From positions 1 to 9,666 of the forward strand of contig CANGMW010000083.1 of the NCBI GenBank assembly GCA_947454695.1: a DNA stretch of 9,666 nt, given 5' to 3'. The stretch comes from Comamonadaceae bacterium (lineage in GTDB: Bacteria > Pseudomonadota > Gammaproteobacteria > Burkholderiales > Burkholderiaceae_C). Positions 5,577-9,666 of the stretch are shown here, piece by piece. Numbering within the stretch: the stretch's first letter is position 1; each line of letters begins with the position of its first letter. The translations under genes and the position numbers were made by a program. A model generated the notes under the pieces. That model saw only the letters and a program-made list of their open reading frames with translations. It ran no database searches and was not told the DNA's origin.

Positions 5577-7309
5577 TGCTTCCTAGCAACAAGTCCCTTT
5601 ATTTCCGACTTCTTGGCTACATCAGACCATACTGGAAGGCTTTTTTACTGGCAATCGTGAGTATGGCAGGCACGGCCGCCTCTGAGCCTGTATTTCCAGC
5701 CATCATGAAATATCTTTTAGATAGTGGCTTCCATACACAGGATCAGCGAATGATTTGGCTGATCCCGATTGGGATCGTGATTCTCTTCATATTTCGTGCT
5801 GTTTTTTCTTTCAGTTCCAACTACCTCATGTCGTGGATCTCGCACCGAATGGTTACTGATCTGCGGCATGAGATGTTTGCAAAACTCTTGGCACTACCGA
5901 TTCAAACGTATCACGAACAATCGTCGGGCAAGCTGGGAGCGCGTCTCACGTTTGAGGTCGGTAACGTTACCGATGCGACGACCAGCATACTGGTGACGGC
6001 CATACGCGAATCGCTGACTGCTTTCGCATTACTGGGGTATTTGTTGTACCTCGACTGGCGACTGACCATGATTACGCTGGCAATCAGTCCGCTAATCGCC
6101 CTGCTCATTCGCGGATTTAGCAAACGTATGCGTGCCGCTAGCCGAAAATCAATAGAGTCATTTCGTCAGCTAACTCATACGATTGAGGAAAGTGTTAATG
6201 CGCACAAGGTCATCAAAATTTTCGGTGGTCAGACGAAACAGACTGCACGTTTTTTCAAGGATGCAGAGAGTTTTCGGCGCTCCATGATGCGCGAAGCGAT
6301 CCCTAGCTCAGCGATTACACCGATCACCCATGTTGCAGCTTCGATCGCTGTTGCAAGCATCATCTTTCTTGCTCTGAGCAAAACAACAGGCGAAGCCAGC
6401 GCGTCTGCTGGTGGCTTCGTTTCATTTATCACTGCGATGTTGCTGCTCATATCACCAATGAAACAGCTCGCGACCATTAATACCATATTGCAACGCGGAC
6501 TTGCAGCAGCAGAGGGTGTTTTTGGTTTGCTGGATATTCGTACTGAAGAAGACAGCGGACAGCGTGAGCTATCCCATTCAAGTGGCGAGATCGAATTCCA
6601 AGGTATCAGCTTCACGTATCCGGGCAACGAACGCCCTTCATTGGTAGATATCAGCTTCAGAGCAGAGTCCGGCGAAAAGATTGCGCTGGTAGGGGCATCT
6701 GGCGGAGGGAAGACCACGATCAGTTCGCTGATCCCCCGGTTTTATAGGCCGTCATCTGGTCAGATTCTGATCGATGGCATCAATATCAATGATCTAACTC
6801 TTGATAGTTTGCGTAGCAACATTGCTTTGGTAAGCCAAGATATTGTTCTGTTCAACGACACGGTAGAGGCCAACATCGCTTTCGGCTCACGTCATCAATG
6901 CACACGCGACGAGGTGATCGAGGCAGCGAAAGCCGCTCACGCTTGGGACTTCATTCAAAAGCTGCCGCTTGGCCTGGACACACTCGTAGGAGAAGACGGC
7001 GCAAAGCTTTCGGGAGGGCAGCGCCAGCGTATTGCCATCGCGCGTGCTTTGCTTAAAAACGCTCCTATCTTGATTCTCGATGAAGCAACCTCGGCACTTG
7101 ACACTGAAAGCGAACGCCAAGTTCAGTCTGCTCTTGCCACACTCATGAAGAATCGTACGACCCTGGTCATCGCGCACCGGCTGAGCACCATTGAGCATGC
7201 CGACAAAATTCTGGTTCTGGACCAGGGTCGCATTGTGGAAACCGGTACGCATACCGAACTTTTGGCCGCTGGCGGCTACTACGCCAACTTGACCACCATG
7301 CAGCCATGA
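5576..7309 (+). CDS. msbA: Lipid A export ABC transporter MsbA (permease fused to ATPase)
   Basis: MsbA flips the lipid A-core unit across the inner membrane using ATP. The 577-residue half-transporter (E. coli MsbA is 582) has six membrane segments in residues 1-310 and an ATPase domain after about 338. Walker A is GASGGGKTT (373-381), the Q-loop is LVSQDIVLFNDT (418-429), the signature is LSGGQRQRIAIARA (478-491), Walker B is ILILDE (498-503) with catalytic Glu503, and the H-loop is His534 in VIAHRLST. All catalytic residues are intact. The start at 5576 is chosen from its Shine-Dalgarno and the one-base overlap with the upstream stop (TGATG). The downstream deacetylase overlaps by four bases. 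Much of the gene is richer in A+T than its neighbours: sampled lines at 5701-5820, 6181-6240 and 6781-6840 are 37-42% GC, rising to 53-57% after about 7081. This suggests a foreign allele (inference). A general lipid-linked sugar exporter is the alternative. Confidence 0.93.
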   Translation: MLPSNKSLYFRLLGYIRPYWKAFLLAIVSMAGTAASEPVFPAIMKYLLDSGFHTQDQRMIWLIPIGIVILFIFRAVFSFSSNYLMSWISHRMVTDLRHEMFAKLLALPIQTYHEQSSGKLGARLTFEVGNVTDATTSILVTAIRESLTAFALLGYLLYLDWRLTMITLAISPLIALLIRGFSKRMRAASRKSIESFRQLTHTIEESVNAHKVIKIFGGQTKQTARFFKDAESFRRSMMREAIPSSAITPITHVAASIAVASIIFLALSKTTGEASASAGGFVSFITAMLLLISPMKQLATINTILQRGLAAAEGVFGLLDIRTEEDSGQRELSHSSGEIEFQGISFTYPGNERPSLVDISFRAESGEKIALVGASGGGKTTISSLIPRFYRPSSGQILIDGININDLTLDSLRSNIALVSQDIVLFNDTVEANIAFGSRHQCTRDEVIEAAKAAHAWDFIQKLPLGLDTLVGEDGAKLSGGQRQRIAIARALLKNAPILILDEATSALDTESERQVQSALATLMKNRTTLVIAHRLSTIEHADKILVLDQGRIVETGTHTELLAAGGYYANLTTMQP

Positions 7310-8022
7310 ACATCCCGATCCTCATGTACCACCAGATCGACGTGCCGCCCCCGCGTGGCACGCGCCTTCGGGGACTGATCGTGGCGCCCTCCTCCTTTGC
7401 CTGGCAGATGCGCCTGCTGAAGTGGCTGGGCTACCAAGGCCTGTCAATGCGCGATCTGGAGCCTTATCTGCGCGGCGACAAAACCGGCAAGGTGGTGGGC
7501 ATCACCTTTGACGATGGTTTTCAGAACAACCTCGTCAACGCCCTCCCCATCCTCAAAAAACACGGCTTCACCGCCACTTGCTTCGGCGTGAGCAACCTGT
7601 TGGGAGGCACCAACCGCTGGGACCAAGGCATCGTGGCCGAGAAACCGCTGATGACAGTTGAAAATTGGCGCACCTGGCATCAGGCGGGTATGGACATTGG
7701 CTCCCACACCCGCACCCACGCCAAGCTCACCGAATTGCCCGCTGAAGCGGCGCGCCATGAAATTGCGCAATCCAAGACAGAGTTGGAGCAAGCGCTGGGC
7801 TGCGAAGTGCGCCACTTCTGCTACCCCTATGGCAGCTATGCTGGTGAACACCGCGACATGGCCCAGCAAGCAGGCTATGACACAGCTACCACCACACAGC
7901 GCGGCCGAGTGCACGCCAAAGACGACCCCTATACCCTCAAGCGCATCATGATCGCGCGGGCCACCAACCCGCTGTTGTTTTGCGCAAAGATCATCAGCCG
8001 GTACGAGGACAAGCGCGCATGA
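7306..8022 (+). CDS. Polysaccharide deacetylase (NodB homology, carbohydrate esterase 4), cytoplasmic
   Basis: The 238-residue protein carries the NodB homology domain, which removes N- or O-acyl groups from sugars with a bound divalent metal. Motif 1 is TFDDGF (67-72), with Asp69 the expected catalytic base and Asp70 a metal ligand. Motif 2 is SHTRTH (133-138), with His134 and His138 as metal ligands. Motif 3 is CYPYGSY (172-178). It opens with PILMYHQI, common in this family. There is no signal peptide or membrane segment, so it should work in the cytoplasm. This sets it apart from peptidoglycan and poly-GlcNAc deacetylases, which are exported, and makes a nucleotide-linked or lipid-linked sugar a likely substrate, as for ArnD (inference). 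It starts in an ATGA overlap with msbA and ends in another with the next gene, so all three are probably translated in step. The sampled line at 7381-7440 is 67% GC, in contrast to msbA. Confidence 0.9.
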   Translation: MNIPILMYHQIDVPPPRGTRLRGLIVAPSSFAWQMRLLKWLGYQGLSMRDLEPYLRGDKTGKVVGITFDDGFQNNLVNALPILKKHGFTATCFGVSNLLGGTNRWDQGIVAEKPLMTVENWRTWHQAGMDIGSHTRTHAKLTELPAEAARHEIAQSKTELEQALGCEVRHFCYPYGSYAGEHRDMAQQAGYDTATTTQRGRVHAKDDPYTLKRIMIARATNPLLFCAKIISRYEDKRA

Positions 8023-8906
8023 AGCCGCTGTCGCTTTATTGCAAGAGCTACCGCACCGATCTGCGGCGTGTGGTCCGCCTGGCCCAGTCCATTCAGCAGT
8101 TCAACACCGAGCAGTTGCCTTTTTACGTGTCCGTGCCGACGCAGGACCTGTCCTTGTTTCGAGAACACCTGAGCGGCTTGTGTACCGAGCTCCTCGCGGA
8201 TGAAACCATTCTGGCGGCGTCCCCGCGCATCAACCCGGCGCAAGTGGCCGCCATGCCTGGCAGCACCTCGCAACAGGTGGTGAAGTCCGAGTTCTGGCGC
8301 CTCGGGTACTCGCGTGCCTGTGTGTGTCTGGATTCGGATGCCGTTTTCATCCGACCGTTTGGCCAAGCGGATTTCATGACACCAGACGGCACGCCCTACA
8401 CCATGATGGACGAGGCGCACGACCTGCTGGAAGACGCCTTTCGCCGCAAGCGCGAACGCGTGGTCACGGCGTTCAAGGGCGAAGCCGACCTCGTTCAACA
8501 GATTTTTCAACGCCCGGGTCGCCGCTACAGCTTTGGCCCCTTTCCTTTGGTGTGGCACCGTGCGGTCTGGGAAAGTCTGGACACCCATTATTTGCAACCC
8601 AGAGGCATGAGCTTTGCCGATGCAATCGCACAAGCACCCATCGAATCCCGCTGGTACGGCGAAGCACTCCTAGCCTACAAGGCCGTGCCCCTCATGCCGT
8701 GCCAAGCCTTGTTCAAGGTGTATCACTACGCATGGCAATTCGACCAGGATCGCCGCGACGGTGTTTCGATTGATCAACTCGCCAAGTTGTACTGCGGCGT
8801 GATTTTTCAGTCAGCTTGGGAACGCGACATGGATTGGCCCAAAGAAGGTGGTGATTGGTTCTCACGCATGGGGCGTCGTTTGCGGCGGCGTCTAGGACGC
8901 ATATAA
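8019..8906 (+). CDS. Glycosyltransferase-like protein, DUF6492-like
   Basis: The 295-residue protein begins PLSLYCKSYRTDLRRVVRLA, a pattern I associate with DUF6492, a GT-A-like family of unproven function; the family name is from memory and not checked. A DxD-type metal site is seen at VCLDSDAVFIRPF (Asp105, Asp107). Later come YSFGPFPLVWHRAVWESL (170-187) and ESRWYGEALLAY (209-220), whose Glu residues could serve in acceptor binding. The C-terminus, SRMGRRLRRRLGRI, is a strongly basic amphipathic tail likely to lie on the inner membrane. No signal peptide is present. The start is the ATG at 8019, in an ATGA overlap with the deacetylase; a TTG at 7980 in frame would overlap that gene by 43 bases and is unlikely. 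Placement suggests that it adds a sugar in LPS core or O-chain synthesis next to the deacetylase step. Donor and acceptor are unknown. Confidence 0.8.
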   Translation: MKPLSLYCKSYRTDLRRVVRLAQSIQQFNTEQLPFYVSVPTQDLSLFREHLSGLCTELLADETILAASPRINPAQVAAMPGSTSQQVVKSEFWRLGYSRACVCLDSDAVFIRPFGQADFMTPDGTPYTMMDEAHDLLEDAFRRKRERVVTAFKGEADLVQQIFQRPGRRYSFGPFPLVWHRAVWESLDTHYLQPRGMSFADAIAQAPIESRWYGEALLAYKAVPLMPCQALFKVYHYAWQFDQDRRDGVSIDQLAKLYCGVIFQSAWERDMDWPKEGGDWFSRMGRRLRRRLGRI

Positions 8907-8944
8907 CCTCCGCTACTCTACAAAACATAAAATCAAGAACAGAG
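8907..8944 (+). other. 38-base spacer with composition break
   Basis: The coupled run of four genes ends here, and the DNA turns from GC-rich to AT-rich. A TAAAAT at 8928-8933 resembles a -10 box but has no -35 partner at the proper distance. AACAGAG just before the next ATG is at best a weak ribosome-binding site. No hairpin terminator was found. Confidence 0.4.
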
Positions 8945-9666
8945 ATGAACTACTCAATCGTCATCACGACCTTCGACAAACGATTCGATGAATTTCTTGT
9001 TCCTTTAATTAAGAACATTAAATATAAGCGCCCTTCCATTGAAATCATCGTCACAGTTAATGGCGCTTGTCGGGCTGAGTTCAATGAACACTACCGACAG
9101 TCATTACTCTCATTCTTGGCCACTCAAAACAACTGCTTCCCCATCGTTTTTCCTAACTTTCAGTCGTTGGCAAAAATGTGGAACCGCGGCATCCTCACCG
9201 CAAGCCATGATCGCGTCCTGGTCCTGAATGATGACCTCAACATACCCACACATTCTGAAAATAACTTCTTCGACCAACTTGAACTAGCCCTGTTACAGCA
9301 ACCAGGCACCTTCAAAATTAACGGTAGTTTTTCACATTTCATCATTGAAAAATCCGAGTTAATAGAGGTCGGTTTTTTTGATGAGCGTTTACTGGGACTC
9401 GGCGAAGAGGATGGTGATTTTTATTGGCGCTTTCACGAGAAATACGGGCGTGAAATTGTTTCCATTGAACTTCCAAACATTGACAACATCAATTCCAATA
9501 TTGCAGACGATGGATACACAAAAGGTATCCGAACTGCCGCCAAATTCAACCGAGATTACATTAAAAACATCAAATACAAGGAAACCCTTCTTGGTGGCTA
9601 CCGCGGCATGTTTGACAAGCGCGTTAAGAAAAAAGAACTAGATGTGATTCAGTATCCCTACGAAAC
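8945..9666 (+). CDS. Glycosyltransferase, GT-A type (C-terminus cut by window edge)
   Basis: An uninterrupted frame of 240 codons runs from the ATG at 8945 off the right edge. The N-terminus, MNYSIVITTFDKRFDEFLVP, is a GT2-like first strand and helix. The region IEIIVTVNGACRAEF gives the second strand, LVLNDDLNI (92-100) carries an Asp96-Asp97 pair at the place of the DxD metal site, and FFDERLLGLGEEDGDFYWRF (144-163) is a Glyco_transf_7C-like segment with the Glu-Glu-Asp-Gly-Asp cluster. This architecture resembles that of the glycosyltransferase at 3853-4710, though the sequences are far apart. Sampled lines at 9001-9060 and 9541-9600 are 32% and 35% GC, against 67% at 8401-8460 in the gene just upstream, and the protein is rich in Asn, Lys and Ile. 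This points to recent acquisition, as is common in O-antigen and outer-core loci. Substrate unknown; the C-terminal part is missing. Confidence 0.82.
   Translation, partial: MNYSIVITTFDKRFDEFLVPLIKNIKYKRPSIEIIVTVNGACRAEFNEHYRQSLLSFLATQNNCFPIVFPNFQSLAKMWNRGILTASHDRVLVLNDDLNIPTHSENNFFDQLELALLQQPGTFKINGSFSHFIIEKSELIEVGFFDERLLGLGEEDGDFYWRFHEKYGREIVSIELPNIDNINSNIADDGYTKGIRTAAKFNRDYIKNIKYKETLLGGYRGMFDKRVKKKELDVIQYPYE

Noticed and set aside
7980..8018. TTG start extending the DUF6492-like protein by 13 residues
   Set aside because: It would overlap the deacetylase gene by 43 bases; the ATG in the ATGA junction at 8019 starts directly at the family-like N-terminus.
7929..8633. 234-codon minus-strand frame opposite the deacetylase end and DUF6492-like gene
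   Set aside because: It spans a coupled junction of two plus-strand genes and has shadow-frame composition without motifs.
8928..8933. TAAAAT as a -10 promoter box before the last gene
   Set aside because: No -35-like hexamer 16-18 bases upstream, and AT-rich strings are expected at this composition break.

Overview
The window looks like chromosomal DNA of a Gram-negative betaproteobacterium, most likely Burkholderiales and perhaps Comamonadaceae. The reasons are the Tol-Pal genes, MsbA and LPS-type glycosyltransferases, the mostly GC-rich codon use, and the general look of the proteins. The family assignment is an impression; no marker gene was compared.

There are two divergent, tightly packed gene clusters. 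On the minus strand, reading leftward from 4710, are a family 2 glycosyltransferase, tolB, pal, cpoB, a YeeE/YedE sulfur-compound transporter and the first 34 codons of tcdA, which runs off the left edge. Gaps are 7, 18, 21 and 28 bases, then a 4-base overlap, so this is probably one operon. TolB, Pal and CpoB are the periplasmic and outer-membrane half of the Tol-Pal machine, which constricts the outer membrane at division. The inner-membrane half (tolQRA), usually directly upstream of tolB, is not here; a glycosyltransferase takes its place.

On the plus strand from 4788 is an LPS or cell-surface glycan cluster: a WaaE/KdtX-like glycosyltransferase, msbA (lipid A-core flippase), a NodB-type polysaccharide deacetylase without signal peptide, a glycosyltransferase-like protein resembling DUF6492, and after 38 bases another glycosyltransferase cut by the right edge. 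The first four are joined by 1-base or 4-base stop/start overlaps. The likely theme is assembly and modification of the LPS core on the cytoplasmic face, followed by export by MsbA.

Base composition is mosaic. Sampled 60-base lines inside msbA are 37-42% GC and in the last gene 32-35%, while sampled lines in waaE-like, deacetylase and DUF6492-like genes are 53-67%. This suggests that msbA was replaced by, and the last gene acquired from, a lower-GC source. No RNA genes, CRISPR arrays, insertion sequences or convincing terminators were seen. Both gene-free spacers of note (4711-4787 and 8907-8944) are short.
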